A DNA stretch of 64,000 nucleotides from Microbacterium lacus (GCF_002812805.1 NZ_NMUM01000030.1:62001-126000); one strand, 5' to 3'. Positions 34,614 through 44,638 are shown, numbered from the stretch's first letter. The notes: a model not told the origin generated them from the letters alone. Made by a program: numbers and translations.

Positions 34614-35896
34614 CGCAGGACTGTACTCCCCGTCGCGGGTTCCGGAAGTGTCCGCCGGACGCTCGCGGTGGAACGGGACTCGAGCGCGAAAGCGACAACG
34701 GCGATGCCCACACCGAGTGCGGCGAGCGTCGCACCGACCCACGACGGCATCACGAAGCCCCACCCGAGCGCGATCACGACGCCGCCGAGGGCGGCACCGA
34801 GGCTGTTGCCGATATTGAGGGCCGAGTGATTGAGGGCCGCGGCGATCGTCTGGTTGTCACCCGCGACATCCATGAGTCGCGTCTGGATCGCCGGGCTGGT
34901 GACCGCGGACGCAACGCCGATGAGGAAGATGAAGACGATGAGCGGCACGATGTACGCCGCGGTCGCCGCCAGAAGCGCCTGCACCACTACGAGCACCGCG
35001 AGACCCCCGATGAGGGTTGCGCGCAGATTCTTGTCGGCCAGTACCCCGCCGAGGAGGTTGCCGACCATCATCCCGACGCCCATCACGACGAGCACGATCG
35101 GCACGACCCACAGAGGGCTGCCCGAGATCTCGGTGACCAGGGGTGAGATGTAGCTGTACACCGCGAAGAACCCGCCGAATCCGATGGCGCCGATCGCGAG
35201 CGTCAGCCACACCTGGCCAATTCGGAAGACAGCTAGTTCGGCCCGGAAGGTGCGCCCTGCATCCCCCGTGTGAGCAGGCACGAACACCCAGACCATCACG
35301 GTGCCGGCCGCGAAGATCGCGGCAACGACGAGGAAAGCCAGCCGCCATCCGCTCGCCTGCCCGAGGAACGTGCCGACCGGCACGCCCACGACGTTGGCGA
35401 CCGTCAGGCCCATCAGCACGATCGCGACGCCCTTCGCGCGCTTGCCGGGTCCCAGCACATCGGCGGCGATGAGAGCGCCCATCCCGAAGAACGCGCCATG
35501 CGGCAGGCCTGCGAAGAAGCGAGACAGAGCGACGAGCTCGAATGTGGGGGCGATGACCGTGAGCACGGTGAAAAGCGTGAGCGCGGCGGCCAGAGCCACG
35601 ATCACCCGGTTGCGCGGAAAACGGGCCACAAGCCCCGAGATCGTCGGCGCCCCGACGACCACGCCCAGCGCATAGAGCGAGATCAGCCACCCAGCCTGGG
35701 CGATCGCGTCGTCCGGCGAATTCGCCCAGACGCTCGGCAGCAGATCACGTGCGATCTCGGGAAGCAGACCCATGATGACGAACTCGGTCATGCCGATTCC
35801 GAAGCTGCCGACCGCGAGCGAGATGAGTGCCCAGGTGGCGACCCGTCGGGACGGGACGCGAGATGAGCCGATATCGGAAGGCGCTGCGGATGTCAC
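34610..35896 (-). CDS. MFS sugar/drug efflux permease (AraJ-like)
   Basis: 428 residues with 12 membrane segments. The N-half sequence TEFVIMGLLPEIARDL and the loop LVARFPRNRVIVALAA, plus FAGLPHGAFFGMGALIAADV, are typical of the AraJ/YdhP arabinose-efflux and drug-efflux group of the DHA1 family. GTG start at 35896. Its end overlaps the ktrB start by 4 bp, so the potassium genes may be co-transcribed from here. Substrate not predictable. Confidence 0.88.
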   Translation of the reverse strand: MTSAAPSDIGSSRVPSRRVATWALISLAVGSFGIGMTEFVIMGLLPEIARDLLPSVWANSPDDAIAQAGWLISLYALGVVVGAPTISGLVARFPRNRVIVALAAALTLFTVLTVIAPTFELVALSRFFAGLPHGAFFGMGALIAADVLGPGKRAKGVAIVLMGLTVANVVGVPVGTFLGQASGWRLAFLVVAAIFAAGTVMVWVFVPAHTGDAGRTFRAELAVFRIGQVWLTLAIGAIGFGGFFAVYSYISPLVTEISGSPLWVVPIVLVVMGVGMMVGNLLGGVLADKNLRATLIGGLAVLVVVQALLAATAAYIVPLIVFIFLIGVASAVTSPAIQTRLMDVAGDNQTIAAALNHSALNIGNSLGAALGGVVIALGWGFVMPSWVGATLAALGVGIAVVAFALESRSTASVRRTLPEPATGSTVLR

Positions 35897-35976
35897 CGAG
35901 CGATCCTATCCCGCGTTTCGAAACGATTCGAACGGAGCCACTCCCCTAGCGAGTCTCTGAGGAACGGATGCTTCGG

Positions 35977-36315
35977 CTACGCGCCGGCGGACTCGTCGAG
36001 CGCCCGCTCGAGCCGCTCGATCTTGCCGTCGATCTCGCCGGAGTAGCCGGGCCGGATATCGGCCTTCAGCACGAGAGACACACGCGATCCGAACGGCATC
36101 ACGGCCTCGGTCGCCCGACGCACCACATCGAAGACCTCATCCCACTCCCCCTCGAGCTCGGTGAACATCGAGCTCGTGCGATGCGGCAGTCCGGAGTCAC
36201 GCACGACGCGCACCGCGGCGGCGACCGCGTCGTGAACCGAGCCATCCGCAGCGGCGCCGGAGTCCGACGAGCCGCCGGGCGTTCCGCTGGGGGCTACTGA
36301 AAAGGCAATGAGCAT
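35977..36315 (-). CDS. Thiamine-binding protein, MTH1187/YkoF-like
   Basis: 112 residues. Starts MLIAFSVAPSGTPGG and contains DAVAAAVRVVRDSGLPHR, then MFTELEGEWDEVFDVVRRA, the ferredoxin-like DUF77 fold that binds thiamine or pyrimidine moieties as a tetramer. ATG at 36315. 14 bp downstream of the GT87-type gene on the same strand. A role in thiamine salvage is inference; no other thiamine gene is in view. Confidence 0.85.
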   Translation of the reverse strand: MLIAFSVAPSGTPGGSSDSGAAADGSVHDAVAAAVRVVRDSGLPHRTSSMFTELEGEWDEVFDVVRRATEAVMPFGSRVSLVLKADIRPGYSGEIDGKIERLERALDESAGA

Positions 36316-36329
36316 GATTCTCCCGAGGA

Positions 36330-37598
36330 TCAGCGAGCGGACACGAACCGGCGAAGGTCGCGCTTGCGCGCGTTGATCTTCGCCGCGGAGCGAGTCGGCA
36401 CCCGAACGAGTGCCGTGACGGTGAAGACGAGCAGAACGATCGTGATGACGTTCCGAGCGGTCAGAAGAGCGACCGGGACGGGCTGTGTGTTCAGCACCCC
36501 GCCGTAAACGATCGGGTAGACGACCTGCGTCAGCGCGGCGCTGACCAGCGACAACGCGGCCACCGTGCTCGCGCGCGTCCGATCCAGCACGATCCAGAGG
36601 ACGAGCGGCGCGATCAGCCAGGTCTGGAACTGGGGCGAGCCGACCTTGTTGAACACGATCAGCACGAGAACCACGGCGAGCGCGAGGGGCGGCATGAGAC
36701 GCACGTATGACGCACCACGCCAGGCCTTGTACGCGCCCAGCCCGGCGACCCCCGCCACCGCCGCCGCCAGCAGGGGCGTCATCACGGCGATCACGATGTC
36801 GACGTTCGGACCCGTCACCTGAAAGGTCAGGATGTCGTTGTCATAGAACGCGAAAGAACCCGGAACCCCCGCGACGGCCTGCCAGAGATAGAAGGTGCTG
36901 ACGGGCGCCTCGAGTTGCAGACCCCGTCCGGTCTGCTCGCCGATGAAGTCGAAAGCATGGCCCGAGCCGCCGAGCACGATGATCCCACCGAGCACGAGGG
37001 CGGTGACGAGGGCGGCCGAGGCGATCACGGTCAGGCGCCGACGAAGGGCGACCACGGCCGCGGCGATGAGTGCGGCCGGCCAGATCTTCATCCAGGTCCC
37101 GACCGCCAGCAGCGCCGTCGCCACGGCGGGCCGACCCGCGAGCCACAGCAGACCGGCAACGGCCAACGGCACGGTGACGGCATCGATCCGATACATCCCG
37201 ATCGGCCCGAGCAGCAGCGCGTAGGCCAGCCAGAACCAGGCGGCGGAGACGCGGGCACGAGACCGGGCGCGTCCGATCAGCAGGGCGAACGCGATCGCGT
37301 TCAGTGCCGTCACGAGGATCGACCACGCGATGATGTAGCCGCCGAGCCACGCCAGGGCACGCGCGAAAATCATGGGCACGAGCGCGAGCTGCGGATACAC
37401 GAACGGCGTCGTGATACCGACGATCTCGCGCCCATCGACCGCGGCGTCGGCCCACGGTTCGTACACGAGGTAGACGTCGCCCATGGGCTGGTTCGGCAGA
37501 ACCCAGCCAAAGACCGCGACGACCAGATGCACGACGGCGAAGGCGACCCACAAGACAGTGCGGTGCTTCATCCACTCCCGCCACAGCCCACCCGACAC
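36330..37598 (-). CDS. GT87-type (DUF2029) polyprenyl-phosphate mannosyltransferase-like protein
   Basis: 422 residues with about ten membrane segments. After the first segment comes GDVYLVYEPWADAAVDG, where the acidic residues fit the catalytic Asp of GT-C enzymes. RIDAVTVPLAVAGLLWLAG and GTWMKIWPA follow in the family order. Such enzymes add mannose or arabinose from lipid-linked donors on the outer face of the membrane. GTG start at 37598; an ATG nine codons in (MKHRTVLW) is possible. Confidence 0.8.
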   Translation of the reverse strand: MSGGLWREWMKHRTVLWVAFAVVHLVVAVFGWVLPNQPMGDVYLVYEPWADAAVDGREIVGITTPFVYPQLALVPMIFARALAWLGGYIIAWSILVTALNAIAFALLIGRARSRARVSAAWFWLAYALLLGPIGMYRIDAVTVPLAVAGLLWLAGRPAVATALLAVGTWMKIWPAALIAAAVVALRRRLTVIASAALVTALVLGGIIVLGGSGHAFDFIGEQTGRGLQLEAPVSTFYLWQAVAGVPGSFAFYDNDILTFQVTGPNVDIVIAVMTPLLAAAVAGVAGLGAYKAWRGASYVRLMPPLALAVVLVLIVFNKVGSPQFQTWLIAPLVLWIVLDRTRASTVAALSLVSAALTQVVYPIVYGGVLNTQPVPVALLTARNVITIVLLVFTVTALVRVPTRSAAKINARKRDLRRFVSAR

Positions 37599-37633
37599 CC
37601 GCTCATCCTAAGCGCGCGTCCCCTGCGCTCACG

Positions 37634-38515
37634 TCAGTGCGACAACAGCGCCCAGACGGCCGGGATCGCCTCGGCGACCTCGAGCGCGACGAGCGGATGT
37701 CCCCGCCCGGCGCCCCGACGGCGTTCCGGCTGATCGGTTCCGTCGTCGAGCGGCGGCAGTCCTGAGGCGATCCGACCCGCAGCACCGTGCAGCCACACCG
37801 CGGATACCGCCAGCGGCCCGAGGGTCTCGGGGTCGTCGATCGCGGCCGAACTGCGCGCCGCGACCAGCGCACCCACGACACCGGCCAGCACGTCGCCCGT
37901 GCCCGCGGTCGAGAGCCAGGGCGCCCCGGATTCGACCAACCCCAGCCATCCGCCCGGTGTCGCAACCCACGTGCGCGCACCCTTGAGCAGCACCGTTGCG
38001 CCCGTCTCGGCGGCGGTCTCGCGAGCGGCGGATGCGTCATCCGACCATTCCCGCGAGAGCCCGAGCTTCACCCGCAGGCGGGCCAGTTCTCCCCGATGCG
38101 GGGTCAGCACGCATGGCGCCGTCGCTCCTTCGACGCCGAGTGCTCCCGCGTCGACGACGACCGGTTCCGCACCGCCCAGGATGTCGGCGAAGCCCGGATC
38201 CTCATCCGCGTCGCCGTCGGTCCCGCGAGCGGGCATTCCCGACCCGATCACCCACGCCTGAACCCGGCCCGTTCCACGCACCGTCTCGGGTCTCCGTGCC
38301 AGCACCAGGGATGCCGCGGCATCCGGTCCGACGTACCGCACCATCCCGGCGCCCGCGCGCCATGCGGCCTCGACACCGAGCACCGCCGCGCCCGGGTACC
38401 GGGCCGAGCCCGTTCGCATTCCGACCACGCCGCGGGAATACTTATCATCGTCGTCCGTTGGGCTCTGCAGGTGCGCGGCCGTCTCGGCTGCAGACCATGG
38501 CGACGGATGCGACAT
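37634..38515 (-). CDS. nnrD: ADP-dependent NAD(P)H-hydrate dehydratase
   Basis: 293 residues, the YjeF C-terminal kinase-like domain only. Repairs hydrated NAD(P)H with ADP. Motifs KYSRGVVGMRTGSARYPGAA, VVVDAGALGV, CVLTPHRGELARL, VLLKGARTWV and the anion hole STAGTGDVLAG. The N-terminal epimerase domain is absent. ATG at 38515 chosen; a GTG two codons earlier also exists. Divergent from the old-yellow-enzyme gene by 40 bp. Confidence 0.9.
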   Translation of the reverse strand: MSHPSPWSAAETAAHLQSPTDDDDKYSRGVVGMRTGSARYPGAAVLGVEAAWRAGAGMVRYVGPDAAASLVLARRPETVRGTGRVQAWVIGSGMPARGTDGDADEDPGFADILGGAEPVVVDAGALGVEGATAPCVLTPHRGELARLRVKLGLSREWSDDASAARETAAETGATVLLKGARTWVATPGGWLGLVESGAPWLSTAGTGDVLAGVVGALVAARSSAAIDDPETLGPLAVSAVWLHGAAGRIASGLPPLDDGTDQPERRRGAGRGHPLVALEVAEAIPAVWALLSH

Positions 38516-38555
38516 CCCCACACGTTACCGCCGCGCCATCTCCCGAGGAGCCCCT

Positions 38556-39644
38556 GTGAGCCTGCTGTTCCAGCCCATGACCATTCGCGCGACCGAGATC
38601 GCCAACCGGCTGTGGGTCGCCCCCATGTGCATGTACAGCGCGGAAGAGGGCGTGCCGAACGACTGGCACCACGTGCACCTCTCCCAGTTCGCATCCGGCG
38701 GCGCGGGCCTGGTCGTCGCAGAGGCGACCGCCGTCGTGGCCGAGGGACGAATCTCGCCGCGCGACACGGGCATCTGGACAGACGAGCAGCGGGATGCCTG
38801 GGCCCCCATCGTCGCGTCGATCCACGCCCGCGGCGCCGCGGCGGGCATTCAGCTCGCCCACGCCGGCCGCAAGGCGTCGACGTGGTGGCCCTTCGCCGGT
38901 CGCGGCCACGGCAGCGTCGCCCTCGACGAGGGTGGCTGGACGACGTTCGCTCCCTCGGCCCTCGCCTACCGGGGGTACGCCGAGCCTCGCGAGCTCGATG
39001 CGTCCGGCATCGACGCCATCGTCGAAGGGTTCGTCTCCGCCGCGCGGCGTTCGATCGAGGCCGGGTTCGATGTCCTCGAGATCCACGCGGCCCACGGCTA
39101 CCTCCTGCACGAGTTCCTCTCACCGCTCAGCAACCAGCGCACCGACGAGTACGGCGGCAGCCTCGAGAATCGCGCCCGCCTGTTGCTGCGGATCGTCGCC
39201 GCAGTGCGGGCCGAGGTCGGCGACGCGGTGCCCCTGTTCGTGCGTTTCTCGGGCACGGATGCCGCCGAGGGCGGCTGGAGCGTCGAGGAGACGGCGACGG
39301 TTTCCGTGTGGGCCGCCGCAGCGGGCGCCGACCTGTTCGACATCTCGAGCGGCGGATTGGTCGCGCACCAGCAGATCGTGACCGGCCCCGGCTACCAGGT
39401 TCCTCTCGCGGCCTATGTCCGTCGCGAAACCGGGTTGCTCGTGAGCGCCGTCGGCTCGATCACCGAGGGTTCGCAGGCGGAAGAGATCCTGCAGCAGGGC
39501 GACGCCGACGCGATCTTCGCCGCGCGCGAGTGGCTTCGCGACCCGCACTTCGGCCTGCGCGCCGCCGTCGAACTCGGCGAGGGCGCCGACCTGTGGCCGG
39601 CGCAGTACGCTCGCGCAGCACTCATCCCGGCACGCTCCGCCTGA
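38556..39644 (+). CDS. NADH:flavin oxidoreductase, YqjM-type old yellow enzyme
   Basis: 362 residues. FMN TIM-barrel ene-reductase. Start SLLFQPMTIRATEIANRLWV; the Cys in VAPMCMYSAEEG marks the thermophilic-like/YqjM class, LAHAGRKAS and the active-site EIHAAHGYLLHEFLSPLSN, then FAAREWLRDPHF at the FMN phosphate site. GTG at 38556 has AGGAG seven bases before it. The hairpin at 39637-39660 overlaps its stop. Confidence 0.92.
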   Translation: MSLLFQPMTIRATEIANRLWVAPMCMYSAEEGVPNDWHHVHLSQFASGGAGLVVAEATAVVAEGRISPRDTGIWTDEQRDAWAPIVASIHARGAAAGIQLAHAGRKASTWWPFAGRGHGSVALDEGGWTTFAPSALAYRGYAEPRELDASGIDAIVEGFVSAARRSIEAGFDVLEIHAAHGYLLHEFLSPLSNQRTDEYGGSLENRARLLLRIVAAVRAEVGDAVPLFVRFSGTDAAEGGWSVEETATVSVWAAAAGADLFDISSGGLVAHQQIVTGPGYQVPLAAYVRRETGLLVSAVGSITEGSQAEEILQQGDADAIFAAREWLRDPHFGLRAAVELGEGADLWPAQYARAALIPARSA

Positions 39645-39660
39645 CCCGCGGATCAGGCGG
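39637..39660. terminator. Bidirectional terminator between convergent genes
   Basis: CCGCCTGA / TCAGGCGG 8-bp stem with an 8-nt loop; the stem contains the TGA of the oxidoreductase gene and faces the end of the epoxide hydrolase gene 9 bp away. Confidence 0.65.
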
Positions 39661-39668
39661 GCCAGAGA

Positions 39669-40760
39669 TCACCCCAGGTCGTCGACGAATCCGCGTAGTT
39701 CGCGGGCGAACAGCTCCGGCTGCTCCCATGGCCCGAAGTGGCCTCCTCGCGGCATCTGCGCCCACCGACGCACGTCGAAATATCTCTCGGCATAGACGCG
39801 CGGCGCCGGGTGGATGTCTTTCGGGAAGATCGCGAATCCGGCCGGAACGGGCGCCGCACCGGTCGTGCCGGGCGGGTGCAGGGCCGAGTCGCGGTAGTAG
39901 CGCGCCGCCGAGGCGGCCGTGGACGTGACCCAGTACAGCGTGATGTCATCCAGGAGCTCGTCGGGCGTAAATACGCTGAACACGTCACCGCCGTTGTCGC
40001 TCCAGGCGCGGAATTTCTCGAGGTACCACGCCGCCAGAGCGATCGGCGAGTCGGTGAGGGCGTACGCGAGCGTCTGCGGCTTCGTGCGCTGCAGCAGGGC
40101 ATAGGCGCCCTCGGTCTGGCTCCACTCGGTCATCGAGTCGGCCCAGGCCTTCTCGTCGTCATCGAGGGATGCCGGGTCGAGGGTGTAGCGGTGCCAGAAC
40201 GGCACATCGCCGAGATGTACCCCGATCACGCGATCCGCATGGCGATGAGCGATCGTCTCCGCAATCGTGCTGCCGACGTCACCGCCGTGCACCACGTAGC
40301 GGTCGAACCCGAGCTCCCTCATCGTGGCGGCCAGCAGGTCTGCGACGTATGCCGAGCCCGAGCCCGGTTGTTGGGGTCGGTCGGAGAACCCGAATCCGGG
40401 GATGCTGGGCACGACGATGTCGAACCGGTCCGCGAGCAGCGGCAACGCCTTTTCGAACCGCAGGAAAGAGTCGGGCCACCCGTGCACGAGCAGAAGCGGG
40501 GTCATTCCCGGCGTTCCCGCACGGATCGCGTGAACCGCGGGACTTCCGATCCGCACGTGTTCGAGAGCGTTCAACCGTGCCTCGGTCGCGCGCCAGTCGT
40601 ATCCGTTCGTCCACCGATCGACGAGCGTCCGCAACGCCGTGGGGTCGGTCCCCCACGACCAGTCGTCCTCGACGACCGAATCGGGCCATCGCGTGCGTGC
40701 CAGACGATCAGCGAGGTCATCCAGGACGGTTTGCGGGACGTCTATGCGGAACGCGGTCAT
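39669..40760 (-). CDS. Epoxide hydrolase (microsomal-type, EHN domain)
   Basis: 363 residues, cytoplasmic. N-terminal EHN domain (FRIDVPQTVLDDLADRLART) then alpha/beta-hydrolase core: LLLVHGWPDSFLRFEK, IPGFGFSDRP, nucleophile Asp in VVHGGDVGSTIAE and His in PRGGHFGPWEQPEL. Opens epoxides to diols in related enzymes. ATG at 40760. 68 bp after the CNNM pair on the same strand, probably a separate unit. Confidence 0.9.
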   Translation of the reverse strand: MTAFRIDVPQTVLDDLADRLARTRWPDSVVEDDWSWGTDPTALRTLVDRWTNGYDWRATEARLNALEHVRIGSPAVHAIRAGTPGMTPLLLVHGWPDSFLRFEKALPLLADRFDIVVPSIPGFGFSDRPQQPGSGSAYVADLLAATMRELGFDRYVVHGGDVGSTIAETIAHRHADRVIGVHLGDVPFWHRYTLDPASLDDDEKAWADSMTEWSQTEGAYALLQRTKPQTLAYALTDSPIALAAWYLEKFRAWSDNGGDVFSVFTPDELLDDITLYWVTSTAASAARYYRDSALHPPGTTGAAPVPAGFAIFPKDIHPAPRVYAERYFDVRRWAQMPRGGHFGPWEQPELFARELRGFVDDLG

Positions 40761-40828
40761 GCCGCCACGCTAGACCCCGCCGCCGACGTCCCCGCCGAAA
40801 TGCGACAGCGACGCGCGAACGACGCAAC

Positions 40829-41875
40829 TCAGCGCCGGCGTGTGGCGTCCTGCACCTCTCCGACGAGCTCCTCGATGATGTCCTCGAGGAACAGCACACC
40901 GGTCGTTTCACCCCGCTGGTCGCGGACTCGCGCCAGATGGCGACCCGTCCGACGCATGGTCGCGAGCGCGTCCTCGAGGTCGGTCGTCTCTTGCACCGGA
41001 ACCATATGGTGGATGCGTTTGGCGGGCACGGGCCGATCGAGTCGCTCATCCGGGACATCCGCTGACCGCAGGACGTCCTTCAGGTGGACGTATCCGACCG
41101 GCTCACCCGCGGCATCCACGATGACGTAGCGCGAGAAGCCGTGCACCGCGACGGCTCGCTCGATCTGCGCCGGCGTCGTCGTTTCGGGCAGGGTCACGAG
41201 CTGGTCCAATCGCACCGCGATATCGCGCGCCTTCTTGTCGGTGAACTCCACCGCCGCGGCGAGCGCGCCCGACGAGTCGTCGAGCACGCCCTCGCTGGTC
41301 GACTGGCTCACGATCGTGGCCACCTCGTCGAGCGTGAATGTCGACGCGGCCTCATTCTTCGGCTCGACCCGGAACAGGCGCAGCACGGCGTTCGCGATCC
41401 AGTTGAGGGTCGCGATCACCGGGTGGAAGAGCTTCGACACCCACACGAGCGGCGTCGCGAGGATGAGCACCGCGCGGTCGGGTACCGAGAACGCGAGGTT
41501 CTTCGGGATCATCTCCCCGAACACCACGTGCAGGTACGACACGATCAGCAGCGCCACGACGAACGCGACGACGTCGACGACGGCTTCCGACAGCCCGGTC
41601 AGCCCGAACGGCACCGCCAGGAGGTGGTGGATCGCCGGTTCCGAGACGTTCAGGATCAGCAGCGAACAGATCGTGATGCCGAGCTGCGACGTCGCGAGCA
41701 TGAGTGTCGCGTGCTCCATCGCGTAGAGGGCGGTCTTCGCGGCGCGCGACCCCTTCTCCGCGAGCGGCTCGATCTGCGAGCGTCGGGCCGAGATCACGGC
41801 GAACTCGGCGCCGACGAAGAAGGCGTTGAACGCCAGGAGGACGACCAACCAGACGATTCCTGCCCAATCGCTCAC
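40829..41875 (-). CDS. CNNM/CorC-family membrane protein (second of a pair)
   Basis: 348 residues. DUF21 membrane domain at 1-180 (four segments, NAFFVGAEFAVISARRSQIE and SQLGITICSLL) and a CBS pair at about 200-340. No C-terminal CorC_HlyC domain is left, so it is the short form. Members transport or sense Mg2+/Co2+ or other ions. The GTG at 41875 overlaps the stop of its longer neighbour (GTGA). Confidence 0.9.
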   Translation of the reverse strand: MSDWAGIVWLVVLLAFNAFFVGAEFAVISARRSQIEPLAEKGSRAAKTALYAMEHATLMLATSQLGITICSLLILNVSEPAIHHLLAVPFGLTGLSEAVVDVVAFVVALLIVSYLHVVFGEMIPKNLAFSVPDRAVLILATPLVWVSKLFHPVIATLNWIANAVLRLFRVEPKNEAASTFTLDEVATIVSQSTSEGVLDDSSGALAAAVEFTDKKARDIAVRLDQLVTLPETTTPAQIERAVAVHGFSRYVIVDAAGEPVGYVHLKDVLRSADVPDERLDRPVPAKRIHHMVPVQETTDLEDALATMRRTGRHLARVRDQRGETTGVLFLEDIIEELVGEVQDATRRR

Positions 41876-43287
41876 GAGGCACCCCCGCTCTTCGTCGCGG
41901 CGCCGCGACCATTCGGTTCCGTCCCGCGGCCTCGCAGGATGCGCTCGGCTCCCGTCGTCTGCGATGGCTCGCTATCGAGTCCATCGGCGTCGCTGGGGTG
42001 AGGTGTGAAGCGGATGCGGTCGACGCGGCGTCCATCCATCCGCTGTACGGCGAGCACACCGTGGTCGGTTTCGACCGTGTCGCCCGGCGCGGGGATGCGC
42101 TCGAGGCGGCTCATGATGAACCCCCCGATCGTGTCGTAGACCTCGCCCTCGGGGACACGGATGCCCGTGCGATCCTGTAGTTCATCCGGTCGCCAGTTCC
42201 CGGGGAACGTGACCGAGTCCTTGCCGCGGACGAGGCCCGCGCGGCTGCGGTCGTGCTCATCCGACACCTCGCCGACGATCTCTTCGACGAGGTCCTCGAG
42301 GGTGACGACACCGGCCGTTCCGCCATACTCGTCGACGACGATCGCGAGCTGGTAGCCGCGGGCACGCAGCTCGGCGATCAGGACATCGAGGTGCACGGTT
42401 TCGGGCACGCGCAGCGGTTCCGTGGCGAGGGCGGCGGCCGGGACATCCGCTCGCTTCTCGCGCGGCACGCTGACGGCCGCCTTCAGGTGCACGACGCCCA
42501 CGATGTCGTCGAGCGAGTCGCCGATGACGGGGAATCGGCTGTGGCCCGTGCGACGTGCGAGCTGGATGACATCGTCGGCGGAGTCGTCACGCGCAACAAA
42601 ATGCATGCTCGGGCGAGGGGTCATGACGTCGTCGGCCGTGAGCCGCGAGAACAGGAGCGTGCGGTTCAGGAGCGAGGCGGTGTCCTGCTCGAGCAGACCC
42701 GCGCTCGCGGAGCGCCGGACGAGGGACGAGAGTTCCTCGGCCGTGCGGGCGCCCGACAACTCTTCTTTCGGCTCGATGCCGATGGCACGCAGAACGCCAT
42801 TGGCCGAGCCGTTCAGCAGCACGATCGCGGGGCGAAACACCATCGTGAATGCCACCTGGAACGGCAGCACGAGCTTCGCGGTCTGTCGCGGCAGCGCGAG
42901 AGCGAAGTTCTTGGGCACGAGCTCGCCGAGGATCATGGAGAAGATCGTCGCGACCGAGATGGCGACGATGACCGCGATCGGCGAGACGAGGGCCTCCGGC
43001 ATCCCCCATCCCGTCAGCACGGGACGCAGCAGGCTCGAGAGCGCGGGCTCCATCGTGTAACCCGTGAGGAGCGTCGTGAGCGTGATGCCCAGCTGCGCGC
43101 TCGAGAGATGGGTCGAGGTGATCTTCAGCGCGCCGATCGTGAGCGACAGGCGGGATTCACCCCGCTCGCGCCGCGCCTCGAGGTCGGCACGATCCAGATT
43201 GACGAGGGCGAACTCGCTGGCCACGAACAGGCCGGTGCCCACGATGAGCAGAAGCCCCACTCCCAGCATGACCAACTCGTACGTCAC
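41872..43287 (-). CDS. CNNM/CorC-family membrane protein with CorC_HlyC domain
   Basis: 471 residues. DUF21 membrane domain ([50 protein letters not shown]), CBS pair from about 200 ([31 protein letters not shown]) and a C-terminal CorC_HlyC domain ([20 protein letters not shown]). The tail after residue 420 is Pro/Gly-rich and probably disordered. First gene of the pair; GTG start at 43287. The overlap with the second gene suggests a heteromeric complex, as for other tandem CNNM genes in actinobacteria. Confidence 0.92.
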   Translation of the reverse strand: MTYELVMLGVGLLLIVGTGLFVASEFALVNLDRADLEARRERGESRLSLTIGALKITSTHLSSAQLGITLTTLLTGYTMEPALSSLLRPVLTGWGMPEALVSPIAVIVAISVATIFSMILGELVPKNFALALPRQTAKLVLPFQVAFTMVFRPAIVLLNGSANGVLRAIGIEPKEELSGARTAEELSSLVRRSASAGLLEQDTASLLNRTLLFSRLTADDVMTPRPSMHFVARDDSADDVIQLARRTGHSRFPVIGDSLDDIVGVVHLKAAVSVPREKRADVPAAALATEPLRVPETVHLDVLIAELRARGYQLAIVVDEYGGTAGVVTLEDLVEEIVGEVSDEHDRSRAGLVRGKDSVTFPGNWRPDELQDRTGIRVPEGEVYDTIGGFIMSRLERIPAPGDTVETDHGVLAVQRMDGRRVDRIRFTPHPSDADGLDSEPSQTTGAERILRGRGTEPNGRGAATKSGGAS

Positions 43288-43647
43288 GCGTCGACCCTCG
43301 CGGGTTCGATCGGGCGGTGGGGCGAGCGTCTACAACTGGGGGGGTCGTCCATCGTGGGGTCGAGTTTACCCGAGGTCCGCGTGGCCGCGCCCGCCGAGTG
43401 CACGACTTCGCGCCCGCACCCCACCCCACGGCGCCGAGCGCGCCCGCGCACCACGATGGCGCCACTACCCGGCATCCGCTACGTCGATCGATGGCGCGGA
43501 TGCCGCAAACAGGCGCCGACGTGTGACGACCCCCTCGCAACGCGACCACGGCCCTAACCGTCCTCCCCATCACCCTCCGCAGCCACCTGATCGCCGTCCG
43601 CCGCATTCGGGGAGCCTGAGCGAATCCCGCAACGCCATGATCGAGGC
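43288..43647. other. 360-bp non-coding stretch before the AbiEi-like gene
   Basis: Divergent region between the CNNM pair and the AbiEi-like gene. It holds the left copy of a 72-bp direct repeat (43456-43527) and GC-rich sequence of low information. No credible open frame with family character is seen; a promoter for each flanking gene must lie here. Confidence 0.6.
43456..43527 (+). repeat. 72-bp direct repeat, left copy
   Basis: Begins ATGGCGCCACTACCC and ends CAGGCGCCGACGTGTGAC. The inner part can form the stem GGCATCCGC / GCGGATGCC, bounded by two GGCGCC sites. By hand alignment 64 of 72 bases match the copy at 44639-44710, without gaps. It precedes the AbiEi-like gene. Confidence 0.85.
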
Positions 43648-44604
43648 GTGACAGCAGCCCGGATCTTCCCGATCGAGATCATCCGCCGCACCGACCGCGA
43701 CGAACCCATCGATGATCGCAAGCTCAGAAGGCTCTTGGCCTCGGGCGAGTGGACTCGAATAGCGCCGGGTGCATTTGCACGAACGTCCGATTGGCGGTCA
43801 GGAACACCTCTTGACCGGCATCGCACCCGGGTATCCGAGGTCGCGCGCAGGATGCGCCGACCGGCAGTTCTGTCGCACTTCGCTGCCGCCTCGATCCACG
43901 GGATAGATGTTCTGGGTCCTTGGCCGCAGCTCGTCGACGTGACGGTGCCGCGTTCATCGGGCGGACGCTCGAGCGGAGACGTCCGTCGCCGCACTCGAGA
44001 GCACGGTGAGCCGGAGACTCAGCCGTGGGGCCGACATCGCGTGACAACGCCAGCCCAAACGGCGCTCGACCTCGCTCGCGCTCTGCCCTTTGTCGACGGA
44101 GTCGCCGTCGTCGACCAAGCCATCCGTCAGGAACGGCCGGGCGGCGCGCTCACGACGCGCGCCGAGATCGAGCGACTCTGGGAACTCGACAATCGACACC
44201 GCGGGAACCCTCGCGCCCTCCGGGCCATCAGCTTCGCGAATCCGCTCGCCGCTAACGTTCGCGAGTCGCAGAGTCGGGTGCTGCTTGCGCGGCTGGGTTT
44301 CCCTACGCCGCGCCTTCAGGAGCGGCGGGTCCTGCGCTCGGGACGGCTCGTCTTCGGCGACTTCTACTTTCCGACCTACGACCACTGGGCTGAGCTCGAC
44401 GGTCGAGGGAAGTACCGCAGCCCGGATTTCGGTGCAGATCGAGACCCCGTCGCGATCGTCATTGATGAGAAGAACCGCGAGAACGAAATTCGCCGGGAGG
44501 TGCGCGGATTCAGTCGGTGGGAACCCGTAGACGCGGACAATGCGCGTGTGTTGTACGACATCCTCACGTCCGACGGGCTGCCGAGCTGCCTGCCCCGACC
44601 ATGA
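43648..44604 (+). CDS. AbiEi-antitoxin-like protein with a DUF559/Vsr-type nuclease-like C-terminus
   Basis: 318 residues. The N-terminal winged-helix-like region (DDRKLRRLLASGEWTRIAPG) and the middle part (MRRPAVLSHFAAASIHGIDV, VTTPAQTALDLAR) match the AbiEi/type IV antitoxin-like proteins common in actinobacteria. The C-terminus, FGDFYFPTYDHWAELDGRGK, with DEKNRENEIRREV, resembles the PD-(D/E)xK/Vsr-like DUF559 domain. No toxin partner (AbiEii) is adjacent. It is flanked by 72-bp direct repeats. Base composition looks slightly less GC-biased than the neighbours by eye. GTG start with weak ribosome site. Defence function is inference. Confidence 0.75.
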   Translation: MTAARIFPIEIIRRTDRDEPIDDRKLRRLLASGEWTRIAPGAFARTSDWRSGTPLDRHRTRVSEVARRMRRPAVLSHFAAASIHGIDVLGPWPQLVDVTVPRSSGGRSSGDVRRRTREHGEPETQPWGRHRVTTPAQTALDLARALPFVDGVAVVDQAIRQERPGGALTTRAEIERLWELDNRHRGNPRALRAISFANPLAANVRESQSRVLLARLGFPTPRLQERRVLRSGRLVFGDFYFPTYDHWAELDGRGKYRSPDFGADRDPVAIVIDEKNRENEIRREVRGFSRWEPVDADNARVLYDILTSDGLPSCLPRP

Positions 44605-44638
44605 TCGCCGCGTCCGGCCCCAGACATCGCGCAACATG

